Assembly: GCA_963773685.1 (NCBI GenBank)
Contig: CAVZBY010000001.1
Location: forward strand, 248,001-312,000
DNA: 64,000 nt
Reading direction: 5' to 3'
DNA from: JALHVH01 sp963773685
GTDB lineage: Bacteria > Acidobacteriota > Aminicenantia > Aminicenantales > Saccharicenantaceae
A model generated the notes under the pieces. It searched no databases. It saw only the letters and a list, made by a program, of their open reading frames with translations, and was not told the DNA's origin. Every line of letters begins with the position of its first letter. Position 1 is the stretch's first letter. The position numbers and the translations under genes were made by a program. This document shows, in pieces, positions 34,195 through 42,377 of this stretch.

Positions 34195-34401
34195 ATGCCG
34201 AAGGTCGTCGGGAGCCGTTGCCCGCAGGATCATCCCTGTCCCCTTGTCCGCGTTTGCCCGACGGGAGCGATCTCCCAGGCGGGCTTCGCCGCCCCTGTGA
34301 TCGACGAGGAGAAATGCGTCGAATGCGGCCTGTGCGCGGCCTCCTGCGGATATCGGGCTATTGTCGACGGGCGGGCGGAAGCGCGGCCGTCATCCGCCTG
34401 A
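34195..34401 (+). CDS. Small 4Fe-4S binding protein
   Basis: A 68-aa ferredoxin-like protein. One cluster motif is CVECGLCAASCG, lacking the usual Pro after the last Cys. The first motif is irregular: CPQDHPCPLVRVCP, with C-x5-C-x5-C-P spacing. Small proteins with this irregular HPCP motif recur in anaerobes. It probably transfers electrons to or from the adjacent thioredoxin or to a sensor. Its last 12 nt overlap the 3' end of the convergent MFS gene. Confidence 0.82.
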   Translation: MPKVVGSRCPQDHPCPLVRVCPTGAISQAGFAAPVIDEEKCVECGLCAASCGYRAIVDGRAEARPSSA

Positions 34402-35625
34402 TCCGGCGCCCGGGATGGAGGGCTCCGTTCGTGAGCGCCGTTCCCTGCCCTTGAAAAGGAACAGCGGAGCGACGACGGCGGCGAGTCCCGCGGTCCCGAG
34501 CCAGAGGGCCGTCCCGCCGAACCGTTCATAGACGCGGGTCCCGAGGGAGGGCCCGATGATGAAGCCCAGCCCGAAAGCCAGGCTGAGAAGCGACTGGTAT
34601 CGGCCCTGGTTCTCCTCAGAGGCCCTGAGGGAGATCAGCGTCGTCGCGGTCGGAATGAACAGCATCTCGCCGATCGTCCAGACGGCGACGGTCATCGCTC
34701 CGTAGAACCATCCCCGTCCGAAGGGCATGAGGCCGAATCCCAGCCCCAGGAAGGCCGTGCCGACGGCGGCGACGCGCCCCCGCGGGAACCTCTCCACCCC
34801 GTGGATCAGTATCATCTGGAACAGCACGATGAGGACCGTGTTCACGGCGAAGAGCGGGCCCATGAGGTTCTCGGGCAGGGCATAAACATTGCGCACGTAG
34901 ATCGGGAACGTGCCCCAGAGCTGGTTGAAGATAAGGCTGACACCGACCGTCCCGGCCAGGATGGCCAGGAGGCCCCGGTCCCTCCACCAGGAATCCCGCC
35001 GGACGGCGCTTTCGGGCGGGGCGGCCGGGACGAGGCGCCGCCCGCGGGGAAACAGGACAAAGAACGACAGCCCGGCCAGGAGGCATGTCGCCCCGTCCAC
35101 CCAGAAGAGGAGGCGGAAATTATGCCCGGCAAGGAATCCCCCGACGACCGGCCCGATCGTCGCTCCGAGGTTGCTGGCGAGGCGGTTGAGCACGAATCCC
35201 CGGCTCCGGACTCCGGGGGCGCAGATCTCGGCCATTCCGGAAGCGATGGCCGGAAAAAGGGCCGAAGAAAAGAGGCCGTATAAAAGCACGCAGAGGAAGA
35301 CCGCCGCAAAGCTGCGGCTCATGCCGAGGGCGAACAGGGACAGCCCGGCCCCGAACATGCAGAGCTGTTGGGTCGTCCGCGAGCCGATCCGGTCGCTGGC
35401 CTGGCCCCCGAGAAGGGCCCCGAACAGCATGCCGAACCCGTAGGCGCTCAGGACCTGCCCCGCCTGAAAGACCGTGAACCCGAGCCGGCGCGTGAGATAA
35501 AGGGACAGGAAGAAGATGACCATCGTCCCGCTCATGTCGATGAACAGGATGAGGCTCAGGACCCAGGCGTCCCTGGGCAGGCCGGAATAGGCCTCGCGAT
35601 ACCGGCCGGCGATGGTTTTCAGCAT
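34390..35625 (-). CDS. MFS transporter (multidrug efflux-like)
   Basis: A 411-aa protein with twelve hydrophobic segments and an MFS loop GGQASDRIGSRTTQQL between helices 2 and 3. It resembles the drug:H+ antiporter-like branch; the substrate is unknown. A TATAAT box with an upstream TGA (extended -10) ends 9 nt before the ATG and no ribosome site is visible, suggesting a near-leaderless mRNA. It converges on the redox unit. Confidence 0.82.
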   Translation of the reverse strand: MLKTIAGRYREAYSGLPRDAWVLSLILFIDMSGTMVIFFLSLYLTRRLGFTVFQAGQVLSAYGFGMLFGALLGGQASDRIGSRTTQQLCMFGAGLSLFALGMSRSFAAVFLCVLLYGLFSSALFPAIASGMAEICAPGVRSRGFVLNRLASNLGATIGPVVGGFLAGHNFRLLFWVDGATCLLAGLSFFVLFPRGRRLVPAAPPESAVRRDSWWRDRGLLAILAGTVGVSLIFNQLWGTFPIYVRNVYALPENLMGPLFAVNTVLIVLFQMILIHGVERFPRGRVAAVGTAFLGLGFGLMPFGRGWFYGAMTVAVWTIGEMLFIPTATTLISLRASEENQGRYQSLLSLAFGLGFIIGPSLGTRVYERFGGTALWLGTAGLAAVVAPLFLFKGRERRSRTEPSIPGAGSGG

Positions 35626-35634
35626 AACGGGGGG

Positions 35635-35643
35635 ATTATATCA
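35635..35643 (-). promoter_or_regulatory. Extended -10 promoter of the MFS gene, close to the start codon
   Basis: Minus strand TGA-TATAAT; only 9 nt (CCCCCCGTT) separate the box from ATG. Confidence 0.6.
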
Positions 35644-35683
35644 GAACCCGTCCGATCGGTTCCTCCTCCCGACCTCTGAAGGC

Positions 35684-36430
35684 TCAGCGCGCCGCGCGTC
35701 GGAACAACAAAGCCGATCCGACCCACAGAGCGACGAAGAACCCATTGACGGCCAGGATCTCGGGCACAGAGCTTTCCGGCGCCCGGTGCAGCCCGGCCAT
35801 CAGCGCCGCCGCGGCGACCAGGCCCTGAGCGATAGCCGTGGCGAACAACGCGCGCGCCATCCCCCGCGGCCTAAGGCGCGCGATCAAGGCGCCGATGAAT
35901 CCGACGGCGAGCACCCCGAAATACGCCAGGTTGACGGGGTTCCTCTCGTTCCCGATGATGCCGACCGCAAGGTTCGCCCAGACGAGGAAGAGCGCCGTCC
36001 CGAGCGCGACGCCGACGGCGGCCCGATACACAATAGGGCCCCCCCTCCCCGCCACCAGCACGTAGGCGAGACCGGTGCCGAACAGGAGCCCGCCGGCAGT
36101 AACGAAATCGGCCAGGCTCCAGACCACTTCATCGGTGATCTGCATGGCCGCCAGGGGCACCAGCAACAGGATCCCCGTCGCGAGCGCGACACGAATGATG
36201 CTCTTGCTTTGCGTCATGATGAATGTCATGTCCTCTCTGAGAATTCCCGCCGATGTCTCGGCGAACAGCCAAAGAACGAGCCGGAGCGATCCCCATCCCG
36301 CGCCTCTGCGGTCGCGAAGAAGGTCGTTGAAGGTTTGCTCCATCCCTTCGCCGAAACGCTCCCGGTACGGCTTCGGATAGAGGCGAAGCAGGCGCGCGTA
36401 GAGGCCCCGGCAGCGCGATCGCGTGTTCAT
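35684..36430 (-). CDS. Membrane protein paired with PadR regulator, function unknown
   Basis: A 248-aa protein. The N-terminal cytoplasmic part, LYARLLRLYPKPYRERFGEGMEQTFNDLL, is a signature often found at the start of PadR-linked permease-type proteins. It is followed by about six transmembrane helices. No catalytic motif is visible. Its ATG overlaps the padR stop (ATGA), so translation is coupled and the regulator probably controls it. Several such pairs respond to drugs or envelope stress, but no ligand can be inferred here. Confidence 0.7.
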   Translation of the reverse strand: MNTRSRCRGLYARLLRLYPKPYRERFGEGMEQTFNDLLRDRRGAGWGSLRLVLWLFAETSAGILREDMTFIMTQSKSIIRVALATGILLLVPLAAMQITDEVVWSLADFVTAGGLLFGTGLAYVLVAGRGGPIVYRAAVGVALGTALFLVWANLAVGIIGNERNPVNLAYFGVLAVGFIGALIARLRPRGMARALFATAIAQGLVAAAALMAGLHRAPESSVPEILAVNGFFVALWVGSALLFRRAAR

Positions 36431-36795
36431 AGGCCGCAGCCGCGAATGAGCGTGCCGGGCGAAAGGCGTTTCTGCCTGGCGACCGTCACGACCTCGCGGT
36501 ATCGCTCCAATTCCGCCGCCAGCGCTTCCTGTCCGAGTTCGGTGATCCTGTAGTAGATGCGGCGCTCGTCGTCCATCTCGGGGTCGACCTTCTTATCGCT
36601 CTCGCGGATGAGCCCTGCTTCGATCATCCGGCCGAGCGAGCCGTAGAGCGTCCCGGGCCCCATGGTCACTTTTCCCTGCGAATCCGCCTCGACCTGCTTC
36701 ATGATCCCGTAGCCGTGCCGCTCCGTCGTGGAGATCGCGAGGAGGATATGAAGCACGGCCGGAGTGAGGGGCGCCCGGCCTCTGGAGTTGGCCAT
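36427..36795 (-). CDS. PadR family transcriptional regulator
   Basis: A 122-aa protein with a PadR winged helix (HGYGIMKQVEADSQGKVTMG, GTLYGSLGRMIEAGLI) and a short C-terminal dimerisation helix. PadR regulators repress adjacent transport or stress genes. No ribosome site precedes the ATG; the -10 box ends 6 nt before it, so the transcript probably begins at the start codon. A perfect palindrome fills the promoter spacer, indicating autorepression. Confidence 0.9.
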   Translation of the reverse strand: MANSRGRAPLTPAVLHILLAISTTERHGYGIMKQVEADSQGKVTMGPGTLYGSLGRMIEAGLIRESDKKVDPEMDDERRIYYRITELGQEALAAELERYREVVTVARQKRLSPGTLIRGCGL

Positions 36796-36801
36796 GCCGG
36801 G

Positions 36802-36830
36802 ATTATATATCCGTTGCGGATATAAAGCAA
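36802..36830 (-). promoter_or_regulatory. padR promoter
   Basis: Minus strand TTGCTT (36825-36830), 17-nt spacer, TATAAT (36802-36807), placing the expected transcription start at the ATG. Confidence 0.75.
36806..36824. promoter_or_regulatory. Probable PadR operator in the promoter spacer
   Basis: TATATCCG and CGGATATA form perfect 8-bp arms around TTG, between the -35 and -10 boxes. Confidence 0.7.
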
Positions 36831-36831
36831 G

Positions 36832-36920
36832 TGGTGCCGGGGACGGGAATCGAACCCGTATGCCCCTTACGGGGCGAGGGATTTTAAGTCCCTTGCGTCT
36901 GCCAATTCCGCCACCCCGGC
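36832..36920 (-). tRNA. tRNA-Leu (anticodon UAA)
   Basis: An 89-nt class II tRNA with encoded CCA. The acceptor GCCGGGG pairs with the complementary CCCCGGC, the anticodon loop is CTTAAAA, there is a variable arm with CGCCCCGTAAGGGGC-type stem, and the T loop is GGTTCGATTCC. Confidence 0.95.
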
Positions 36921-36953
36921 AAAGGCCGTTCCCTTCGTCGAACGCCGTCCCCC

Positions 36954-36982
36954 ATATTAGGATATCTTCGGTTTATTCTCAA
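36954..36982 (-). promoter_or_regulatory. tRNA-Leu promoter
   Basis: Minus strand TTGAGA (36977-36982), 17-nt spacer, TAATAT (36954-36959), followed by a G-rich discriminator typical of stable RNA genes. A roughly 27-nt 5' leader would be removed. Confidence 0.6.
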
Positions 36983-37040
36983 TGCCTTATTTGGCCCCCG
37001 GCGGCCCCTTTTCGCCCTCATCTCCTTCTAAAAAAAACAC

Positions 37041-37069
37041 TTGCATTTTGACCGGGAGAAGCGTATAGT
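37041..37069 (+). promoter_or_regulatory. Promoter of the RRM protein gene
   Basis: TTGCAT, 17-nt spacer, TATAGT. It implies a 5' untranslated region of about 107 nt. Confidence 0.65.
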
Positions 37070-37182
37070 TCTTTTCGAGCCATCTGGCAGGACAGTGTCA
37101 CACCAAATTGTTTTCCCCCCAGAATAATAATTTCGGATGACGGTCGTCCTATCATATGGGATCGTATTTTAAGGAGTAAGGT

Positions 37183-37476
37183 ATGAACATCTATGTCGGC
37201 AACATCCCCCGCGGCGTCACGGAGAACGAGCTCCGGGAGCTTTTCCAGGCTTTCGGCGAGATCTCCAGCGCGTCGGTGATCAAGGACAAGTTCTCGGGGG
37301 AATCCCGCGGTTTCGGCTTCGTCGAGATGCCGAACAAGGAAGAGGGCCAGAAGGCCCTTTCCGCCCTCAACGGTAAGGATTTCAAGGGCCGCCCGCTGAC
37401 GGTCAACGAAGCCCGGCCCCGCACCGATAAGCCCCGCACCGGCGGCTTCGGCGGCGGCGGCGGACGCCGTTACTGA
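37183..37476 (+). CDS. RNA-recognition-motif (RRM) RNA-binding protein
   Basis: A 97-aa protein with one RRM: RNP2 is IYVGNI (residues 2-7) and RNP1 is RGFGFVEM (about 45-52). A short Gly-rich tail, GGFGGGGGRRY, follows. Bacterial RRM proteins of this kind (cyanobacterial Rbp type) bind RNA and are often cold-inducible. AAGGAG precedes the ATG. The long leader with a small hairpin (GGATG-ACGGT-CGTCC) suggests post-transcriptional or autoregulation, by inference. Confidence 0.93.
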   Translation: MNIYVGNIPRGVTENELRELFQAFGEISSASVIKDKFSGESRGFGFVEMPNKEEGQKALSALNGKDFKGRPLTVNEARPRTDKPRTGGFGGGGGRRY

Positions 37477-37556
37477 CCCGCGAACTTTATTCGTTTCCAA
37501 CGGGGGGCGAAGGCCGGGAACGGTCCCCGTCCCCCTTCCATCCTTCCTTTCAACCG

Positions 37557-38075
37557 CTACGAGTCTGCCATTTCGGCATACGAGCCGGAGATCAGGTCTC
37601 CATCGGCAATTCCGAGAATCGCGGCATAAGCCCCGCACTGTGCCCGTAATTCCCGCGTCCCGTATCTCCCTCCGGCGTCCTGGGCTTCGATCTCGACGAA
37701 CGTCCCCAGCCCTTTGACCCGGTCGATGTGGAACTTCACGTTGGCGATGAAATAGATCTCTCTCCGCTTGTCCACGACGCACCGGACTCCCAGCGCGGCC
37801 GCAAGAAGGGCCTTCATCGCCGGCGCCGATCCCGGGTCCGTCGGATAGAGCCGGACCTTGCATGTCCTGGGCCCTTTCCGGTCTTCCCGCTCATAAAAGA
37901 CCAGACAATTCTCGATCGTCCCCTGCCTGAGCTTGAGGCGGCCCCGGGGAACGTTGAAGTAAGTATCGACCTGGTGGTCCGTTCCCCGGAACTCGGCCTT
38001 TCGGGCCTCAAGAGCCCGCCGGACACGCCCCGGGTCGGCACAGCGCGCCTTGATCTCGACGTTGAGGCAATTCAT
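37557..38075 (-). CDS. CYTH domain protein (CyaB/thiamine triphosphatase superfamily)
   Basis: A 172-aa protein with the CYTH hallmarks: VEIKAR near the N-terminus (ExExK-like), DTYFNVPRGRLKLR, CKVRLYPT, VVDKRREIYFI and FVEIEAQD. CYTH enzymes hydrolyse or cyclise triphosphates inside a charged tunnel with divalent metals. It is closest to class IV adenylate cyclase-like members, but triphosphatase activity is equally likely. It starts 2 nt after the upstream membrane-protein gene and is probably translated from the same mRNA. Confidence 0.85.
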   Translation of the reverse strand: MNCLNVEIKARCADPGRVRRALEARKAEFRGTDHQVDTYFNVPRGRLKLRQGTIENCLVFYEREDRKGPRTCKVRLYPTDPGSAPAMKALLAAALGVRCVVDKRREIYFIANVKFHIDRVKGLGTFVEIEAQDAGGRYGTRELRAQCGAYAAILGIADGDLISGSYAEMADS

Positions 38076-38077
38076 CT

Positions 38078-38839
38078 TCAGAGCAGGAAAAGGGCGAGGA
38101 CCGATGCGGCGGCGCCGGCGACCGAAAGGCCGAAGAGACGCCTCCAGCCCGGATTCCCGCTCCTCAGGACCTCGAACTCCGTCACGTAGACCGTCTCGCA
38201 GGCGCCATTGCCCCTGTCTTCGCGTGTCGTGCTCGTCCCGCGGCGGAAGGGCGTCCCCGGCCGCTCATATGAAGCCAGCCAGCCACGGACCCGGATCTGG
38301 TCTCCCCTCCGGACCGACCGGACCTTCCGGGCCATATTGTCGTCCCCGGCGAGCAGATGGTTGTTCGAGAGGCCGTTCTCGGTGAAGAGAGCGCCCGTTG
38401 CGGCATCGGGATAGGAATAATAGCAGGTGAAATCCCGATTCCGGAACTTCATCTTCTTGATGACGCCGGTCGTGACGTTCCGGCCCCAGACGAGACAGAC
38501 GTCCTTGACGTTCAGGTTGTCTTTCCACCGTTCGTGCGCCATGTCCGTAAAGGCCCGGCTGTCGTGCTCCGAGACGACCAGCCCCCGGATATCGTAGCCG
38601 AGGACGGGGGTCACCAGATAAAGGACGCCCTTTCGTTCGACCTCGAACGGGGGCGGGACATCGGCTTCCGTCTGGACCGGGTCCTCTAAGAGAGCTACGT
38701 CTATCTGGCCCGGCGCGGGAAGCCGCCGCCTCTCCCGGATGGAAAGGGCCAGCGCGGCCAGGGATAGGGCCAGGAGGATCCTGATGCCGCGCCGGAGGGT
38801 CTCCCTCCGGGCGCGAGCGCGGACAGCCGGGGACGTCAT
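38078..38839 (-). CDS. Membrane-anchored protein of unknown function
   Basis: A 253-aa protein that I cannot assign to a named family. One N-terminal and one C-terminal hydrophobic helix (about 18-34 and 234-253) enclose a soluble domain. That domain contains HDSRAFTDMAHERWKDNLNV and VCLVWGRNV, with conserved-looking His, Trp and Asp. It is predicted to lie outside the cytoplasm with the two helices as anchors. It is the first gene of a pair with the CYTH gene. A -10-like box lies 8 nt before the ATG and no ribosome site is seen. Confidence 0.65.
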   Translation of the reverse strand: MTSPAVRARARRETLRRGIRILLALSLAALALSIRERRRLPAPGQIDVALLEDPVQTEADVPPPFEVERKGVLYLVTPVLGYDIRGLVVSEHDSRAFTDMAHERWKDNLNVKDVCLVWGRNVTTGVIKKMKFRNRDFTCYYSYPDAATGALFTENGLSNNHLLAGDDNMARKVRSVRRGDQIRVRGWLASYERPGTPFRRGTSTTREDRGNGACETVYVTEFEVLRSGNPGWRRLFGLSVAGAAASVLALFLL

Positions 38840-38847
38840 CGCGCCCC

Positions 38848-38876
38848 AGTATGCCGGGAAATCCCGGCGATTTCAA
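38848..38876 (-). promoter_or_regulatory. Candidate promoter with palindromic spacer
   Basis: Minus strand TTGAAA (38871-38876), 17-nt spacer, CATACT (38848-38853). The spacer holds the palindrome CCGGGATTTCCCGG. Confidence 0.45.
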
Positions 38877-39006
38877 GAAGCCGGTCCGCGGCCGCGGCCG
38901 GAGAAAAGATCCAGCCCCCGGAAACCAGTTCCGTTGCTCCGTCGTATTCATATATAATCATGGCAATGTTTGCCCGAATCCCTCTTTCCCCGATAAGGAG
39001 AGTCCC

Positions 39007-42000
39007 ATGAAGAGATCCGCCGCGCTAGGCATCGTCCTTCTGGCCGGACTGGCCGTTCTGTTCCAGTCTCCGGCCCTCTTCGCCCAGGTCGACGCCAGGA
39101 TGCTCCAGTATCCCGACGTCTCGGCGACCCAGATCGTTTTCGGCTATGCCGGAGACCTCTGGCTCGTCCCCAAGGAGGGGGGCACCGCGATCCGGCTCAG
39201 CTCACCCAAAGGACAGGAATTATTCCCCCGGTTCTCTCCCGACGGAAGCCTGATCGGTTATAACGCGGCCTACGACGGGAACCTGGACATCTACGTCGTT
39301 CCCGCGGCGGGCGGAACGCCCGTGCGGATCACGAACCACGGATTCCCCGACCGCCTCATCGACTGGTATCCGGACGGAAAGAAGCTCCTCTTCGCCTCGA
39401 CGCAGGAGAGCGGCAAGCAGAGATTCAGCCAGTTCTATGCCGTCCCGGCCTCGGGCGGCCTCCCGGCCAAGCTCCCCGTTCCCTACGGCGAGATGGCCGG
39501 CTTCTCCCCGGACGGGACGAAGATCGTCTATACGCCCCAGACCCAGGCCTTCCGGACCTGGAAGCGCTACCGGGGCGGCTGGGCCCCCGATCTCTGGATG
39601 TTCGACCTCGGCACATTGGCGTCGGAACGGATCGCCCCGAGCGATGCGGTCGACGAATTCCCGATGTGGCACGGCGAAAAGCTCTTTTTCCTCTCCGACC
39701 GCGGGCCGGAGAGCCGGACGAACCTGTGGGCCTATGATATCGCGGCGAAAACCGCCCGGCAGGTCACCCGCTTCACCGACTTCGATATCCATTTCCCCGC
39801 CCTCGGGCCGATGGACATCGTTTTCGAGGCCGGCGGGAAGCTCTACCTCCTCGACCTGGCCGACGAAAAGCTCCGCGAGGTCGCGGTCCGCGTCATCACA
39901 GACGAGGCGACCCTCCGGCCGAGGACGGTGAACGCTTCCGGGCTCGTGCAATGGGCCTCTCAACCCGCCGGAAAGCGGGCCCTCGTCCAGGCCCGCGGCG
40001 ATATCTTCTCGGTCCCGGCCGAGAACGGGCCCGTCTTCAACCTCACCCGGACACCCGGCACGGCCGAGCGCTGGCCGGCCGTCTCCCCCGACGGGAAATC
40101 CTTCGCCTATTGGAGCGACGGGACCGGAGAATACCAGCTCGTCATCGCCGACCTCCAGAAACCGGGGGTCGGGCGGGTCGTGACCTCCTTCGGCCCGGGT
40201 TTCCGGTACAGGATCAACTGGTCGCCGGACGGGAAGAAGATCGCGTTCGTCGACCAGACGATGGCCATCAACGTCCTTGACGTCGCGACCGGATCGGTGG
40301 TCAAGGCGGACCGATGCGGGTCGCTGTTCGAAGGCGATCTCGAGAACTTCCGTGTTTCCTGGTCCCCGGACAGCCGCTGGTTCGCGTATCCGAAGGACCT
40401 CAACGGGCGCGGCAGCGCGATCTTCCTCTACGACGTCGCCGCGGCCAAGGTCCGGCAGGCCACGTCGGGCTACTACACCGACGCCGGCCCGGCGTTCGAT
40501 CCGGACGGCAAATACCTCTATTTCCTGACCGACCGGACGTTCTCCCCGCTCTATTCCGGCATCGATCGGACCTGGATCTACGCGAATGCGACGACCATCG
40601 CCGCCGTCCCCCTGACCATGGACGTCCCTTCCCCGCTCGCCCCGAAGAACGACGCCTTCGATGCGAAAAAGGAAGAGCCCGCGGACGCCAAGGCCTCCGC
40701 GGCAAAGGACAAAGGCAAGGACAAGGATAAGACGGCGCCGGGCAAGGCGGACAAGCCGGCCATCAAGGACGTCGTCATCTCGTTCGACGGGTTCGAGCAC
40801 CGCATCGTCGTCCTGCCGCCCGCCCCCGGCAATATCAGGGCCATCGCCGCCGTCTCCGGGAAGGTCCTCTTCCACCGTTTCCCGAACACGGGCGCCGCGG
40901 AGAGGACGCGGTCCCTCTATTTCTACGACCTCGAGAAGCGCGAGGAAAAGAAGATCGTCGACGACATCGATTTCTTCGAGGTCAGCGCCGACGGAACGAA
41001 GGTCCTCGTGGCCAAGGGGGATCGGGCGGCCATCGTAGACGTCGCCGAAGGCCAGAAGATGGACAAGGCGATGCCGACCGGCCGCCTCGAGATGACGGTC
41101 GACCCGAGAGCCGAGTGGCGGCAGATCTTCAACGACGTCTGGCGGATCGAGAGGGACTTCTTCTACGATCCGAACATGCACGGCGTCGATTGGGCGGCCC
41201 TGAGGGAGCGGTATGGGAAGCTCATCGAAACGGCCGTGACCCGGTGGGACGTGAACTACGTCATCGGCGAGCTCATCGCCGAGCTCAACGCCTCGCACAC
41301 CTACCGCGGGGGCGGCGACACGGAGGAAGCGGCCCCGGTCCAGACCGGCTACCTCGGGATCGACTGGGAGGTCGCCGACGGCGCCTACAGGATCAAGCGC
41401 GTCGTCGACGGCGCGTCCTGGGACACCGAAGTGCGTTCGCCCCTGCTCGAGCCCGGCCTTAAGGTCAAGGCCGGCGATTACATCCTCGCGGTGAACGGGC
41501 GGCCGCTCACCACGACCGAGGCTCCCTGGGGAGCTTTCGCCGGGCTGGCCGATCAGACGGTCGAGCTTACGGTCAATGACAAGGCGACGGCCGAGGGCGC
41601 CCGGAAGATCCTGGTCAAGACCCTGGATGGGGAGGACCGTCTCCGCAACCTCGAATGGATCGAAGGGCACCGCAAGCGCGTCGCCGAGGCCTCGAACGGC
41701 CGGATCGGATACGTTTATGTCCCCAGCACGGGGATCGACGGCCAGACGGAGCTCTTCCGCCAGTACATGGCCCAATTCGACCTGGACGGGCTCATCATCG
41801 ACGAGCGGTGGAACGACGGGGGCCAGATCCCCGACCGGTTCATCGAGATCCTCGACCGCAAGCCGCTGGCCTTCTGGGCGGTCCGCGACGGCGTGGACTG
41901 GCGGTGGCCGCCGACCGGCCATTTCGGGCCCAAGGCCATGCTCATCAACGGCTGGAGCGGGTCCGGGGGCGACGCGTTCCCGGATTACTTCCGCAAGGCC

Positions 42001-42297
42001 GGGCTGGGGCCGCTCATCGGCATGCGGACCTGGGGCGGCCTCATCGGCATCTCAGGAGCGCCGGGCCTCATCGACGGAGGAGGGGTCACGGTGCCGACGT
42101 TCCGCATGTACGACCCGGACGGGAAGTGGTTCAAGGAAGGCCACGGCGTCGATCCGGACATCGAGGTCGTGGACGACCCGACCCAGCTGGCTCGTGGCGT
42201 CGATCCCCAGCTCGAACGGGCGATCGCGGAAGTCATGAAATCCCTGGAGAAAGCCCCGGCCGTCCGGGCGCGGCGCCCGCCCTACGAGAAGCGCTGA
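39007..42297 (+). CDS. Tricorn-like protease (S41, beta-propeller, PDZ)
   Basis: A 1096-aa protein with a signal peptide. Residues about 30-350 and 370-680 form two WD40/TolB-like propeller parts with repeated SPDG motifs; a Lys/Asp/Ala-rich linker lies near 40660-40770 nt. A tricorn core domain, a PDZ domain (about 780-870, GYLGIDWE) and the C-terminal S41 protease follow, with presumed nucleophile Ser986 in GWSGSGGDAFP. These enzymes degrade peptides, as the archaeal tricorn does downstream of the proteasome; here a secretion signal implies periplasmic peptide breakdown. The ATG at 39007 has AAGGAG 9 nt upstream. Confidence 0.9.
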   Translation: MKRSAALGIVLLAGLAVLFQSPALFAQVDARMLQYPDVSATQIVFGYAGDLWLVPKEGGTAIRLSSPKGQELFPRFSPDGSLIGYNAAYDGNLDIYVVPAAGGTPVRITNHGFPDRLIDWYPDGKKLLFASTQESGKQRFSQFYAVPASGGLPAKLPVPYGEMAGFSPDGTKIVYTPQTQAFRTWKRYRGGWAPDLWMFDLGTLASERIAPSDAVDEFPMWHGEKLFFLSDRGPESRTNLWAYDIAAKTARQVTRFTDFDIHFPALGPMDIVFEAGGKLYLLDLADEKLREVAVRVITDEATLRPRTVNASGLVQWASQPAGKRALVQARGDIFSVPAENGPVFNLTRTPGTAERWPAVSPDGKSFAYWSDGTGEYQLVIADLQKPGVGRVVTSFGPGFRYRINWSPDGKKIAFVDQTMAINVLDVATGSVVKADRCGSLFEGDLENFRVSWSPDSRWFAYPKDLNGRGSAIFLYDVAAAKVRQATSGYYTDAGPAFDPDGKYLYFLTDRTFSPLYSGIDRTWIYANATTIAAVPLTMDVPSPLAPKNDAFDAKKEEPADAKASAAKDKGKDKDKTAPGKADKPAIKDVVISFDGFEHRIVVLPPAPGNIRAIAAVSGKVLFHRFPNTGAAERTRSLYFYDLEKREEKKIVDDIDFFEVSADGTKVLVAKGDRAAIVDVAEGQKMDKAMPTGRLEMTVDPRAEWRQIFNDVWRIERDFFYDPNMHGVDWAALRERYGKLIETAVTRWDVNYVIGELIAELNASHTYRGGGDTEEAAPVQTGYLGIDWEVADGAYRIKRVVDGASWDTEVRSPLLEPGLKVKAGDYILAVNGRPLTTTEAPWGAFAGLADQTVELTVNDKATAEGARKILVKTLDGEDRLRNLEWIEGHRKRVAEASNGRIGYVYVPSTGIDGQTELFRQYMAQFDLDGLIIDERWNDGGQIPDRFIEILDRKPLAFWAVRDGVDWRWPPTGHFGPKAMLINGWSGSGGDAFPDYFRKAGLGPLIGMRTWGGLIGISGAPGLIDGGGVTVPTFRMYDPDGKWFKEGHGVDPDIEVVDDPTQLARGVDPQLERAIAEVMKSLEKAPAVRARRPPYEKR

Positions 42298-42318
42298 GGG
42301 CGGCGCGGCCCCTTCGAG

Positions 42319-42347
42319 TTGAAGTCCTGTAGGCCTTGTGATATCGT
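42319..42347 (+). promoter_or_regulatory. Candidate promoter of the inositol-3-phosphate synthase gene
   Basis: TTGAAG, 17-nt spacer, TATCGT, about 30 nt before the ATG. Confidence 0.45.
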
Positions 42348-42377
42348 GGGCATTCAGCGAGGGAGGAGGAGATCATC

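Noticed and set aside
39220..41922. A 900-codon open frame antisense to the tricorn-like protease
   Set aside because: Shadow of a GC-rich gene; no start context or domain.
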